A stretch of 64,000 nucleotides of DNA from Methylopila jiangsuensis (GCF_027922305.1 NZ_BSFK01000016.1:921175-985174), one strand, 5' to 3'. Positions 48,642 through 57,410 are shown, numbered from the stretch's first letter. A program made the numbers and translations. Notes: generated by a model not told the origin, from the sequence alone.

Positions 48642-49447
48642 TGGCAATCGGCGGCCACCTGGTCGCGATAGACCTCGAAGTCCACCGTCGAGGCCCAGGA
48701 TGCGGCGCGCTGCTTCCATCCGGCCGCGCCGGCGATGGCGGCGGTCGCCTCCGCCGCCCATTCCACTACGTCCGGCTGGCGCGTAGAGGCGACCACGGCG
48801 AGCGTCGTCGGCGCAGTTTCCGGCAAGGTGGCGGAGAACTTGCGCCAGATGCGCTTCTCCAGCAGCGGCTTCAGCAGCGCGGCGTCATGGATCGAGGCGT
48901 CGCAGAGGCCGGTGCGCAGGTCGATCAGCGCGGCGGCGGGCGCGGAGGCGAGCCGCAGCGTCGCGCCATGGGCTTCCGCCAGCCGCCGCCCGGCGAGGTT
49001 GGCCTTCGACACGCAGGCGGTGCGGCCGCGCAGGTCGCTCCAGTCCCGGATGTCGGTGTCCGAGCGAAGCGCCGCGCTCTGTCCCGAGGCGTAGCCGACG
49101 GGAAACGCCTCCACGTTCGGGGCTGCGGCCGGTCCGGCGCGGGCGACCAGAAGATCGATTCGCCCGTCCCGCAGCGCCGCGTCGGCCTCGTCCGGTCCCA
49201 GCCGCACGATCTGCGCTTTGGTTTTCAACCGCCCTGCGAGCGCGCTGGCCAAGTCTCCCTCGAAGCCTTCCTCCAGATAGATGCGGCCGCCCTGGGTCTC
49301 GGGCGCCTGCGGCGTGGCGAGTCCGATGCGCAACGGTGCGGCCGCCGCCTTCGTCGCGGGGCCCGTGGCCGAAACGGCGCCTGCGGCGGCGAGAGCGAAG
49401 AGGCCGGCGGCCAGAGCCGCGAAACGGAAGGGGTGGGCGACGGCCAT
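48638..49447 (-). CDS. Family 3 periplasmic substrate-binding protein
   Basis: A 269-residue exported binding protein. The ATG at 49447 starts a signal peptide (FRFAALAAGLFALAAAGAVSA). The mature part shows PLRIGLATPQAP, EEGFEGDLASALAGRL, DGRIDLLVARAG, DLRGRTACVSKANLAGRRLAEAHG and LKPLLEKRIWRKFSATLPETAP, typical of amino-acid-type (family 3) binding proteins. Its C-terminal segment is Cys-bearing (ADCH). Pairing with a di-heme peroxidase resembles the XoxJ/MxaJ proteins linked to periplasmic dehydrogenases, but no dehydrogenase is here. It is divergent from the binding protein at 49625. Confidence 0.75.
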   Translation of the reverse strand: MAVAHPFRFAALAAGLFALAAAGAVSATGPATKAAAAPLRIGLATPQAPETQGGRIYLEEGFEGDLASALAGRLKTKAQIVRLGPDEADAALRDGRIDLLVARAGPAAAPNVEAFPVGYASGQSAALRSDTDIRDWSDLRGRTACVSKANLAGRRLAEAHGATLRLASAPAAALIDLRTGLCDASIHDAALLKPLLEKRIWRKFSATLPETAPTTLAVVASTRQPDVVEWAAEATAAIAGAAGWKQRAASWASTVDFEVYRDQVAADCH

Positions 49448-49624
49448 CGGCCAAGTCCTTGATTCGGAAAGACATAAACTCAGACGAAGCGGAGTCCGCC
49501 AGCTGGCGTGGCCGGTGGCGTCCCAGGGCTTGCAATGCCAGCTCAGTCTGTATATCAAAAATGTAGATTTTATAGCAAATGGCGTGGCGAGGCCGCCCGC
49601 CTTGCTCCTTCGGGGAATGGAACC
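49448..49624. promoter_or_regulatory. Divergent promoter region of the two binding-protein genes
   Basis: 177 nt. AT-rich core CTGTATATCAAAAATG followed by GTAGATTTTATAGC (49549-49576). The GTAGATTTTA (49563-49572) matches the element upstream of the rhodanese gene. Confidence 0.5.
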
Positions 49625-50737
49625 ATGAAGATTCGTCATCGCGTCGCGGTCGCGCTGGCCGCCGTGGCCGGGCTGGGCTCGCTCGGGCTCGCCGGCGTCT
49701 CCTCCGCCACGCCTCAGGCGGCCGCGCAGGCTCAGTCCGCCGTCGCGCCGGCGTCCGATCTGAAGGCCATCAACCTCCAGCTCACGCCCTGGACGGTGGT
49801 CGCGCGCGAAAAGGGCTTCTTCAAGCAGGAGTTCGACAGGATCGGCGTCACAAACGTGAACCTGATCGCCTCCGGCGCGGCGGACCTGCTGGGCGCCGAG
49901 GCGGCCGCGGTCGGCGGCGGCGCCATCGCCATCGCCCAGCGCATGATCTACCCGGCGACGGTGCACCGGGCGAACGGGCTCGACGGCGTGATCATCTGGG
50001 CGTCCGAACCGTCGAACCGCTACCGCGCGCCGATCCTCGCCCGCGCCGACAACGACGCCATCCAGACGGTGAAGGACCTCGACGGCAAGAAGTTCGGCTC
50101 GAGCCGCATCAGCTGCTACTGGTCGTCGCCGTTCGAGATCCTGCAGAAGGAAGGGCTGCCCTTCGATAGCCGCGAGAAGGAGGGCCGCGTCCGCTACACC
50201 TCGATCGACAACTCGGCCGTCGCGATCTCGGCCGTGCTGTCGGGCGCGAGCGACGCCACCACCGCCCATCTCGCCGCCGGCGCCTTCGTGGGGCCGTGGC
50301 TCTCCGGCAAGCTGAAGGTGGTCGGCCGCTCGCCGGACGACGGCGTCTATGTCAACAACGCCGGCCGCGTGACCTACTTCGCCCGGCGCGACTTCGTGAA
50401 CAAATACCCGCAGGTGGTGAAGGCCTTCCTCGCCGCCCGCGAGCGCACCCGCGAATGGGTCGGCGACCACGTGGACGAGGCGGCCGAAATCATCGCCCGC
50501 GAGACCCGCGTGCCGCTGGAGGCCGCCAAGTTCCAGATCAGCCATGCCGGCGAGTGGGAGTTCATGGCCGGCGAGCCCAACGCCCAGCGCGCCCGCGAGG
50601 CCATCAAGACCTTCCAGGCCTGGTATGTGGAGCACGGCGACGACATCCTGAACGAGCGCCGCCTCACCAGCGAGCAGGTGGACGCCTTCGTGGACGGCCG
50701 CTTCTTCGTGGGCGGCGACTACTCGATCTACAACTGA
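49625..50737 (+). CDS. ABC transporter substrate-binding protein (NitT/TauT type)
   Basis: A 370-residue exported binding protein, first of a three-gene ABC operon. Signal peptide at residues 1-28 (VAVALAAVAGLGSLGLAGVSSA). It shows INLQLTPWTVVAREKGFFKQEF, ASGAADLLGAEAAAVGGGAIAIAQRM, KDLDGKKFGSSRISCYWSSPFE and FVNKYPQVVKAFLAARERTREWVGDHVDEAAEIIA, the pattern of the nitrate/sulfonate/taurine class. The ATG at 49625 follows GGGGAATGG. The ligand is likely an organosulfur compound by context. Confidence 0.85.
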   Translation: MKIRHRVAVALAAVAGLGSLGLAGVSSATPQAAAQAQSAVAPASDLKAINLQLTPWTVVAREKGFFKQEFDRIGVTNVNLIASGAADLLGAEAAAVGGGAIAIAQRMIYPATVHRANGLDGVIIWASEPSNRYRAPILARADNDAIQTVKDLDGKKFGSSRISCYWSSPFEILQKEGLPFDSREKEGRVRYTSIDNSAVAISAVLSGASDATTAHLAAGAFVGPWLSGKLKVVGRSPDDGVYVNNAGRVTYFARRDFVNKYPQVVKAFLAARERTREWVGDHVDEAAEIIARETRVPLEAAKFQISHAGEWEFMAGEPNAQRAREAIKTFQAWYVEHGDDILNERRLTSEQVDAFVDGRFFVGGDYSIYN

Positions 50738-50823
50738 CGGACCCCGCCGGAGCCTGCGTCCGCGGGCTCCGGCGCCGTCTCGTCCCGAAACTCTCCAGCA
50801 TGTTCAGGGAAGGGCGCAGCGGC

Positions 50824-51657
50824 ATGACCAGCAGCGCGGATTTCATCGGCGGCGTCGTTCCGGCGCGCCCGGCCCGGCCTCCGGCGTCGCGGCGGCGGAT
50901 CAGCGGCGACGCCTTCATCGGCCTCGTGCTTCCGGCCATCATCCTGGGCCTGTGGCAGGCGTCCGCCAGCTTCGGCTGGGTCGACGCCGTGTTCCTGCCG
51001 GCGCCGGCGACGGTGGCGACCGCCTTCTGGACCATGCTGACCAAGCAGCGGCTGGCCTGGGACTTTCTGGCCAGCGTCGAGATCGTGGGCCAGGCGTTTC
51101 TTTACGGCTCTGCGCTCGCGCTCGTCCTCGGCGTCGCCGCCGGGCTGTCGCGGCGGGTGGAGCGGTTCTTCGGGCCGACCTTCGACACCATCCGCCACAT
51201 TCCCGGCATCGCCTGGCTGCCGCTGATCGTGCTGTGGCTCGGCATCGGCGCGCCGGCCAAGGTGCTGGTGATCGCGAAGTCGGTGTTCTTCCCCGTGTTC
51301 CTCAACACGCTGCAGGGCGTGCGCAACGTGGACCGCTCCTATGTGGAGCTGGCCGACGCGCTGACGCTGACCCGCTGGCAACTGGTGCGCAAGGTCATCC
51401 TGCCCGCGGCGCTGCCGAACATCCTCGTGTCGCTGCGCTACGCCGCGGGCCTCGCCTGGGCGCTGGTGGTGGTGGCGGAAGGTCTGTCGGGCCTCGAGGG
51501 CCTCGGCTTCCTGATCTTCCGCGCCCAGGGGCTGCTGCTCACCGACCAGCTTCTGGTCTGCATGGTGGTGATCGGCCTCGTGGGCTTCGCCATCGACCGC
51601 GGCATGTTCTTCGTCCAGCGGCGCCTGCTGCGCTGGAAGCAGGGCTTCGAAGGCTGA
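50824..51657 (+). CDS. ABC transporter permease (SsuC/TauC-like)
   Basis: A 277-residue inner-membrane permease with about six helices. The EAA-type coupling motif region is VELADALTLTRWQLVRKVILPAALPNILVSLRYAAG (about residues 175-210), and the family opening LPAIILGLWQASASFGWVDAVFLPAPATV is present. ATG 50824 is preferred over ATG 50800 for its AAGGGCG upstream. It sits 86 nt after the binding-protein gene. Confidence 0.9.
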   Translation: MTSSADFIGGVVPARPARPPASRRRISGDAFIGLVLPAIILGLWQASASFGWVDAVFLPAPATVATAFWTMLTKQRLAWDFLASVEIVGQAFLYGSALALVLGVAAGLSRRVERFFGPTFDTIRHIPGIAWLPLIVLWLGIGAPAKVLVIAKSVFFPVFLNTLQGVRNVDRSYVELADALTLTRWQLVRKVILPAALPNILVSLRYAAGLAWALVVVAEGLSGLEGLGFLIFRAQGLLLTDQLLVCMVVIGLVGFAIDRGMFFVQRRLLRWKQGFEG

Positions 51658-51678
51658 GAACGGACAAGGAGAAACATC

Positions 51679-52449
51679 ATGGGCGTTCCCGGCCGTCTCG
51701 ACATCCGCAACGTGTCCAAGAGCTTCGACGTGGACGGCCGCCGGCTGGACGTGCTGTCCCATGTGAGCTTCGACGTCGCCCCCGGCGGCTTCGTCTCGAT
51801 CGTGGGTCCCTCCGGCTGCGGCAAGTCCACGCTGCTGCGCCTGATCCTCGGCGTCGACGGCGACTATCAGGGCGACATCCTGCTCAACGGCGAGCGCATC
51901 TCGAAGCCGGCGCTGTCCCGCGGCGTGGTGTTTCAGGACCACCGCCTGCTGCCCTGGCTGACGTTGCAGCAGAACGTGGCGCTCAGCCTCGAAAACTCCG
52001 GCTGGTCGCAGGAGGAGAAGGAGAAGGCGGTGGCCGAGCACATCGCGCTGGTCGGGCTGCAGGGCTTCGAGCAGGCCTTCCCGCACCAGCTGTCCGGCGG
52101 CATGGCCCAGCGCGGCGCCATCGCCCGCGGGCTCGCCAACCGGCCGGACATCCTGCTGCTGGACGAGCCGCTGGGCGCGCTCGACGCGCTGACCCGGCTC
52201 CGGCTTCAGGGCGAGCTGCAGCGCATCTGGCGGGCGGAGGGCGTCACCATGATCCTCGTCACCCACGACGTGGACGAGGCGATCTTCCTCAGCGACGAGG
52301 TGATCGTGATGAACGCCAAGCCCGGCCGGGTGGCGGAGCGCATCGTCGTCGAGCTGGACGGCGAGCGCGATCGCGGCTCGGCCGCCTTCGCCGCGCACAA
52401 GAAGCGGGTGCTCGACGCCATGGGCGACTATGTCCGCGCCGCGGCGTGA
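51679..52449 (+). CDS. ABC transporter ATP-binding protein (SsuB/TauB-like)
   Basis: A 256-residue ATPase. Walker A is VGPSGCGKSTLLRL (about residues 45-58), the signature LSGGMAQRGAIARGLA, Walker B is ILLLDEPLGALDALTRLRLQ and the switch His is in ILVTHDVDEAIFLS. With the permease and binding protein it makes a complete importer. Its end overlaps the next gene by 20 nt. Confidence 0.94.
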   Translation: MGVPGRLDIRNVSKSFDVDGRRLDVLSHVSFDVAPGGFVSIVGPSGCGKSTLLRLILGVDGDYQGDILLNGERISKPALSRGVVFQDHRLLPWLTLQQNVALSLENSGWSQEEKEKAVAEHIALVGLQGFEQAFPHQLSGGMAQRGAIARGLANRPDILLLDEPLGALDALTRLRLQGELQRIWRAEGVTMILVTHDVDEAIFLSDEVIVMNAKPGRVAERIVVELDGERDRGSAAFAAHKKRVLDAMGDYVRAAA

Positions 52450-52906
52450 CGGCCTGCGGTTCGCCGCCGCCTGCGCCGGGCTGCTGCTCGGCGCTTCCAC
52501 AGCCATGGCGGCGGACACCGCGCCGTCCACCGACCTGCCGGATCTGGCGCAGGTCCGGGCGCAGATCTACGCCGGAGAGTATCAGGCGGCGGCCGACCGT
52601 CTGCTGGCGCTCAGCGCAACCGTCCGCCACGCCGACCTCTACAATCTGCTCGGCTTTTCGCTTCGCCATCTGAAGCGCTACGACGAGGCGGCGCGCTGGT
52701 ACAAGGAGGCGCTCTGGTACGATCCGGGGCACCGCCCGGCGCTGGAATATCAGGGCGAGCTGTTCGTGGAGACCGGCGACTTCGCCCGCGCCGAGACCAA
52801 CCTGACCCTGCTGCGGCTGCTGTGCCACCCGGACGGATGCCCGGAGATCGACAAGCTGGAGGCCGCGCTTCGCGCTGCGGGGCGCCCGGTGCCGCCCGCC
52901 TCCTGA
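52430..52906 (+). CDS. Exported TPR protein
   Basis: A 158-residue protein with a signal peptide (residues about 9-28, LRFAAACAGLLLGASTAMA) and at least two tetratricopeptide repeats (LYNLLGFSLRHLKRYDEAARWYKEALWYDPGHRPALEYQGELFVETGDFARAE). It ends LLCHPDGCPEIDKLEAAL, with a Cys pair. Its ATG at 52430 lies inside the ATPase gene, so it is the last member of that operon. TPR proteins of this kind often accompany c-type or quinoprotein systems; its partner is not known. Confidence 0.78.
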   Translation: MSAPRRDGLRFAAACAGLLLGASTAMAADTAPSTDLPDLAQVRAQIYAGEYQAAADRLLALSATVRHADLYNLLGFSLRHLKRYDEAARWYKEALWYDPGHRPALEYQGELFVETGDFARAETNLTLLRLLCHPDGCPEIDKLEAALRAAGRPVPPAS

Positions 52907-53042
52907 CGGGCGCGCAGCGCGAAAAGCCTTCGCCTCTAAATTATATATTTTAGATAGAAAATATGATGTTTTGGCGTTAGCCTGATCTCCATGTTGGGCG
53001 GGCCGCCCGATCCATCGACGACCACGAAGGGGCACGACCGCC
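52907..53042. promoter_or_regulatory. AT-rich promoter upstream of the NtaA/DmoA-like gene
   Basis: 136 nt. AT-rich core CTAAATTATATATTTTAG and then ATAGAAAATATGATG (52935-52968); TTAGATAGA at 52950-52958 resembles the GTAGATTT element of the other island promoters. Confidence 0.45.
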
Positions 53043-54395
53043 ATGGCCAAGCGCTCGGGGCAGCTCAAGCTCAACGCGTTTCATTACGTCTCCGGCCACC
53101 ACGCCGCGGCGTGGCGCCGGCCGGAGGCCTCCGCCGACGACCGGATCGAGGATTACGTCGCCTTCGCCCGGCTTGCGGAGGAGGGCCGGTTCGATGCGGT
53201 GTTCCTCGCCGACAGCGTGGACGTGCGGCTGCTCCATCCCGAGGGCGCGGCGCGCAAGGCCCACACCGGCGCCACGCTGTTCGAGCCTCTGACCCTGCTG
53301 TCCGCGCTGTCGGCGCACACCAGCCGCATCGGACTCATCGGCACGGCCTCCACCAGCTTCAGCGACCCGTACAATCTGGCGCGGCAGTTCCTCTCGCTCG
53401 ATCACCTCAGCGGCGGGCGCGGCGGCTGGAACCTCGTCACCTCCAACGATCCGGAGGCGGCGCTGAACTTCGGCCACGCCAGGCCGGTGCCCCACGCCGA
53501 ACGCTACGCCCGCGCGGAGGAGTTCGTGGACGTGGTGCTCGGGCTTTGGGACTCGTTCGAGGACGGCGCCTTCCGCCGCGACCGGGACAGCGGCGTCTAC
53601 TTCGACCTCGACAAGCTGCATGTGCTGGACCACCAGGGCGCGCATTTCCGGGTGAAAGGTCCGCTCAACGCGCCGCGCAGCCCGCAGGGGCGTCCCGTGG
53701 TGGTGCAGGCGGGCTCGTCCGAGCCCGGCAAGGAGCTCGCCGCCCGCACGGCCGAGGTCATCTTCACCGCTCAGCAGACGCTGGCCGAGGCGCAGGCCTT
53801 CTACGCCGACGTGAAGGGGCGGCTCGGAAAATACGGCCGCGCGCCGGACGAGCTGAAGATCCTGCCGGGCGCCTTCATCGTCACCGGCGCGACCGAGTCC
53901 GAGGCGAGGGAGAAATTCGACGAACTGCAGAGCCTCGTGCATCCGGACGTGGGGCTGGAGCTGCTGCGGGTGCAGCTCGGGATCGACCTGCGCGGCTACG
54001 ATCCGGACGGCCCGATCCCCGATCTGCCCGACACCGCCGGCGGCAAGGGCCGGCAGGCGCTGGTGGCGGCGCTCGCCCGGCGCGAGAACCTGTCGATCCG
54101 CGAGCTTTATCTGCGCATCGCCGGGGCTCGCGGCCACTGGCAGCTCGTGGGAACGGGCGCGCAGATCGCGGACCAGCTCGAGGAGCGCTTCGTCGAATAC
54201 GGCGCCGACGGCTTCAACGTCATGGCGCCGGTCATCCCCGGCGGCCTGCGGGACGTGATCGATCATGTGCTGCCGGAGCTGCGCCGCCGCGGCCCGTTCC
54301 GCACCGAATATGAAGGCCGGACGCTGCGGGAGAACCTCGGCCTGAAGCGCCCCGAGAACCGCTTCGCCGCCCGCGCGGCGGTGGCGGCCGAGTGA
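53043..54395 (+). CDS. NtaA/SnaA/DszA-family FMN-dependent monooxygenase (DmoA-like)
   Basis: A 450-residue two-component flavin monooxygenase. The family blocks are clear: LKLNAFHYVSGHHAAAWRRPEA, ARLAEEGRFDAVFLADSVDV, THTSRIGLIGTASTSFSDPYNLARQFLSLDHLSGGRGGWNLVTSNDPEAALNFG, YARAEEFVDVVLGLWDSFED and VKGPLNAPRSPQGRPVVVQAGSSEPGKELAARTAEVIFTAQQTL. Family members include dimethylsulfide monooxygenase DmoA, dibenzothiophene-sulfone monooxygenase DszA and NTA monooxygenase. Context favours a C-S substrate. The following flavoprotein begins 10 nt after the stop. Confidence 0.9.
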   Translation: MAKRSGQLKLNAFHYVSGHHAAAWRRPEASADDRIEDYVAFARLAEEGRFDAVFLADSVDVRLLHPEGAARKAHTGATLFEPLTLLSALSAHTSRIGLIGTASTSFSDPYNLARQFLSLDHLSGGRGGWNLVTSNDPEAALNFGHARPVPHAERYARAEEFVDVVLGLWDSFEDGAFRRDRDSGVYFDLDKLHVLDHQGAHFRVKGPLNAPRSPQGRPVVVQAGSSEPGKELAARTAEVIFTAQQTLAEAQAFYADVKGRLGKYGRAPDELKILPGAFIVTGATESEAREKFDELQSLVHPDVGLELLRVQLGIDLRGYDPDGPIPDLPDTAGGKGRQALVAALARRENLSIRELYLRIAGARGHWQLVGTGAQIADQLEERFVEYGADGFNVMAPVIPGGLRDVIDHVLPELRRRGPFRTEYEGRTLRENLGLKRPENRFAARAAVAAE

Positions 54396-54405
54396 GGGCG
54401 CGTCC

Positions 54406-55617
54406 ATGATCGCCGCCGGACTCCGCGCGCTTCCGCTTGAGAGCGCGGACGACCTTGACGCCCTGATCGCCCACATCGCCGAAGGCGCCGCCGAGCGCGA
54501 CCGGGACCGGGTGATGCCGTTCGACCTGTTCGACCGCATCCGCGCGTCCCGTCTCGGCGCGCTCAGGCTGCCGAAGGCCGAGGGCGGGCGCGGCGCCTCG
54601 TTCCGGGAGCTGCTGGAGGTGGTGATCCGCCTCGCCGCGGCCGATCCGAACGTGGCCCACGCCCTGCGCAACCATTTCACCTTCGTGGAGCGCCACGCCC
54701 GCGCGAAGAACGCGCCGAACCGGGAGAAATGGGCGGCGCTTGTGGCCTCCGGCGCGCTGTTCGGCCTCGCCAACACCGAGCTTGCGAGCCCGGCCATCGG
54801 CGGCGGCGCGTTCCAGACCACGCTGACCCCCGACGGCGACGGCTGGCGGCTCGACGGCGTGAAATACTACTCCACCGGCACGATCTTCGCCGACCATGTT
54901 CTGGTGCGGGCCGCGGGTCCCGAGGGCCGCAACGCGTCCGCCATCGTGCCGACGGACCGCGAAGGCGTTGAGACCGTCGACGACTGGGACGGCGCCGGCC
55001 AGAGGCTCACCGGCTCGGGCACGACCCATCTGCGGAACGTGCGGGTGGAGCCGGACGAGGCCATCTTCGACACGCCGACCGTGGGCTATGGCTACGCCTA
55101 CCACAACACCCTGGCCCAGCTCATCGTCACGGGCGTGGTGGCGGGCGTGCTGCGCAACGTGCGCGACGACGCGGTGGCGCTGCTGAAATCCCGCAAGGAC
55201 CGGCACTTCTATTATGCGTCCGCCGGGAGCGCGGCCGAAGACCCGCTGCTGCAGCAGATCGTGGGCGAGATTTCGGCCGCCTCCTTCGCCGCGGACGCCA
55301 CCGTGCTGGCGGCCGCGGACGCGCTCGAGGCGGTGGCGGAGGTCCGCGACCGGGGCCTGCCCGGCGCCGAGGTCGCCCATCGCGCCGCGGAGGCCGCGGC
55401 CAAGGCGAAGCTGGTGGTGGACGAGCTGACGCTCAAGAACGCGAGCCGGCTGTTTGACGTGGGCGGCGCCTCGGCCACGAAGCGGGCGAAGAACCTCGAC
55501 CGCCACTGGCGCAACGCCCGCACGCTCGCCTCCCACAACCCGTCCGCGCTGAAGGCCCGGGCGCTGGGCGCCTACGAGCTCACCGGCGAGCCGCTGCCGG
55601 CGCTCGGGTTTTTCTGA
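54406..55617 (+). CDS. Acyl-CoA-dehydrogenase-fold flavoprotein, DszC/SfnB-like
   Basis: A 403-residue enzyme of the acyl-CoA dehydrogenase superfamily, but of the class that uses reduced flavin and oxygen (DszC, SfnB). It shows PKAEGGRGASFRELLEVVIRLAAADPNVAHALRNHF, GALFGLANTELASPAIGGGAFQTTLTPDGDGWRLDGVKYYSTGT and SRLFDVGGASATKRAKNLDRHWRNARTLASHNPS; the last block is typical of DszC/SfnB. It lies 10 nt after the monooxygenase, so the two likely act in sequence on an organosulfur compound. Confidence 0.88.
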   Translation: MIAAGLRALPLESADDLDALIAHIAEGAAERDRDRVMPFDLFDRIRASRLGALRLPKAEGGRGASFRELLEVVIRLAAADPNVAHALRNHFTFVERHARAKNAPNREKWAALVASGALFGLANTELASPAIGGGAFQTTLTPDGDGWRLDGVKYYSTGTIFADHVLVRAAGPEGRNASAIVPTDREGVETVDDWDGAGQRLTGSGTTHLRNVRVEPDEAIFDTPTVGYGYAYHNTLAQLIVTGVVAGVLRNVRDDAVALLKSRKDRHFYYASAGSAAEDPLLQQIVGEISAASFAADATVLAAADALEAVAEVRDRGLPGAEVAHRAAEAAAKAKLVVDELTLKNASRLFDVGGASATKRAKNLDRHWRNARTLASHNPSALKARALGAYELTGEPLPALGFF

Positions 55618-55667
55618 GAAAAGACGTCAGGCGGAGCAAAACGTGGTCCAGCCGTGTGGCGAACGCA

Positions 55668-55698
55668 AAAAAAAGCAGAGCATGGCGCTCTGCTTTTC
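55668..55698. terminator. Terminator hairpin (stronger on the minus strand)
   Basis: GCAGAGC-ATGGC-GCTCTGC (55676-55694). On the plus strand it is followed by TTTT, serving the flavoprotein gene; on the minus strand by nine T residues (complement of the A-run 55667-55675), fitting the end of a minus-strand RNA. Confidence 0.85.
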
Positions 55699-55805
55699 GG
55701 CAGTTCCTCGTGCGGTCCGTCGGGTGAGCGCCGCGAGCGGTGCGGGACTTCGGCGGCTCACCTCTAGGCGATCTGGCTCGCCTGCGGACATCCTCCCAAG
55801 ACTTG
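55668..55805 (-). ncRNA. Putative structured RNA with three-way junction
   Basis: On the minus strand, upstream of the strong terminator, complementary arms make a three-way junction: P1 GTCCG (55786-55790) with CGGAC (55716-55720); P2 AGGCGA with TCGCCT (55767-55772, 55779-55784); P3 GGTGA with TCACC (55759-55763, 55724-55728), extended by GCGGC with GCCGC. The terminator with nine T residues follows. No reading frame explains the region. It does not match 6S, SRP RNA or a riboswitch I can recall. The 5' end is a guess. Confidence 0.4.
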
Positions 55806-55845
55806 GGCCTTATTACTCCGGCGCGGCGACCGCGCCGGAGGCCCT
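55806..55845. repeat. Long GC hairpin upstream of proS
   Basis: A 10-bp perfect stem TCCGGCGCGG-CGA-CCGCGCCGGA (55818-55840) is nested within an outer GGGCC/GGCCC pairing (55806-55810 with 55841-55845), followed by TTTGTTATT on the plus strand. It may be a terminator for plus-strand read-through or an element of the proS leader. Confidence 0.6.
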
Positions 55846-56079
55846 TTGTTATTGAGAGTAAGCTTAGACCTGCTTTTTGCGTCTGTCATCTGCTTGCGCA
55901 GTGAAGCTGAAAAATAATGCATGATTACTCGCCGGGCGCCGGGGCGGCGCCAGGCCGGGCGCAAATCCGCGCGCGCGGGGCGGGCGGGCTTGTGTTTTGC
56001 GGGGGCATCGGCTTTCGTTCCGCCGCGTTCGGCGCGCCCTGCGTCGCGCCGTCTTTCTCCGAACCGTCCGGGCCTTTTC

Positions 56080-57402
56080 ATGCGTGTCAGCCGTTACTTC
56101 ATGCCGATCCTTCGCGAGGCGCCGAAAGAGGCTGAGATCGTTTCGCACCGGCTGATGCTGCGCGCCGGCATGATCCGCCAGGAAGCGGCCGGCATCTACG
56201 CCTGGCTGCCGCTGGGCCTGCGGGTGCTGAACAACATCACCCGCATCATCCGCGAGGAGCAGGAGCGCGCCGGTTCGGTCGAGCTTCTGATGCCGACCAT
56301 CCAGCTCGCGGACCTGTGGCGCGAAAGCGGCCGCTACGACGCCTACGGCAAGGAGATGCTGCGCATCCGCGACCGGCACGACCGCGAGATGCTCTATGGC
56401 CCGACCAACGAGGAGATGGTGACGGAGATCTTCCGGTCGAGCGTCCGCTCCTACAAGGACCTGCCGAAGAACCTCTATCACATCCAGTGGAAGTTCCGGG
56501 ACGAGGTGCGGCCTCGCTTCGGCGTCATGCGCTCCCGCGAGTTCCTGATGAAGGACGGCTACTCCTTCGATCTGGACGCCGCCGGCGCGCGCGTGTCGTA
56601 CAACCGCATGGTGGTGGCCTATCTGCGCACCTTCGCCCGGCTCGGTCTGAAGGCCATCCCCATGGCCGCCGACACCGGCCCCATCGGCGGCGATCTCAGC
56701 CACGAGTTCATCATCCTCGCCAAGACCGGCGAGAGCGAAGTGTTCTGCCACAGCGACTACCTGGAGTTCGCGACGCCCGAGGCGACGGTGAACTTCGACG
56801 ATGCCGCCGAATTGCAGGGCCTCGTCGACCGCTGGACCAGCCTCTACGCCGCCACCGAGGAGAAGCACGACGAGGCCGCCTTCGCCGCCGTGCCGGAGGA
56901 CAAGCGCCTGTCCGCCCGCGGCATCGAGGTGGGCCACATCTTCTACTTCGGCACCAAGTACTCGGAATCCATGAAGGCCTATGTCACCGGCCCGGACGGC
57001 AAGGACGTTCCGGTCCACATGGGCTCCTACGGCATCGGCCCGTCGCGGCTCGCCGCCGCGATCATCGAGGCCGGCCATGACGACGCCGGAATCATCTGGC
57101 CGGATGCGGTCGCGCCGTTCAAGGTCGGGCTGGTCAACCTCAAGCCGGGCGACCAGGCGACCGACGCGGCCTGCGACGACATCTACGCCAAGCTGACGAG
57201 CCAGGGGATCGACGTGCTGTACGACGACACCGACGACCGCGCCGGAGCGAAGTTCGCCACCATGGACCTGATCGGCCTGCCCTGGCGGCTCGTGGTCGGC
57301 CCCAAGGGCCTCGCCGCCGGGACCGTGGAGCTGAAGCGGCGCGACGGCGGCGCGGCTGAGGCCGTCAGCATCGACTCCGCGCTCGCGCGCCTGATCGGCT
57401 GA
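56080..57402 (+). CDS. proS: Prolyl-tRNA synthetase ProS
   Basis: A 440-residue class II synthetase that charges tRNA-Pro. It is the short alphaproteobacterial form without the INS editing domain. Blocks seen: [97 protein letters not shown] and [16 protein letters not shown]. The ATG at 56080 gives the family length; an upstream ATG at 55921 would add 53 low-complexity residues. It is followed 8 nt later by the lolC/E gene. Confidence 0.97.
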   Translation: MRVSRYFMPILREAPKEAEIVSHRLMLRAGMIRQEAAGIYAWLPLGLRVLNNITRIIREEQERAGSVELLMPTIQLADLWRESGRYDAYGKEMLRIRDRHDREMLYGPTNEEMVTEIFRSSVRSYKDLPKNLYHIQWKFRDEVRPRFGVMRSREFLMKDGYSFDLDAAGARVSYNRMVVAYLRTFARLGLKAIPMAADTGPIGGDLSHEFIILAKTGESEVFCHSDYLEFATPEATVNFDDAAELQGLVDRWTSLYAATEEKHDEAAFAAVPEDKRLSARGIEVGHIFYFGTKYSESMKAYVTGPDGKDVPVHMGSYGIGPSRLAAAIIEAGHDDAGIIWPDAVAPFKVGLVNLKPGDQATDAACDDIYAKLTSQGIDVLYDDTDDRAGAKFATMDLIGLPWRLVVGPKGLAAGTVELKRRDGGAAEAVSIDSALARLIG

Positions 57403-57410
57403 TCCGGCGC

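Noticed and set aside
55668..55805. Identity of the structured RNA as 6S RNA or SRP RNA.
   Set aside because: It lacks the single long bulged stem of 6S and the GGAA-loop helix 8 of SRP RNA; left as unassigned.
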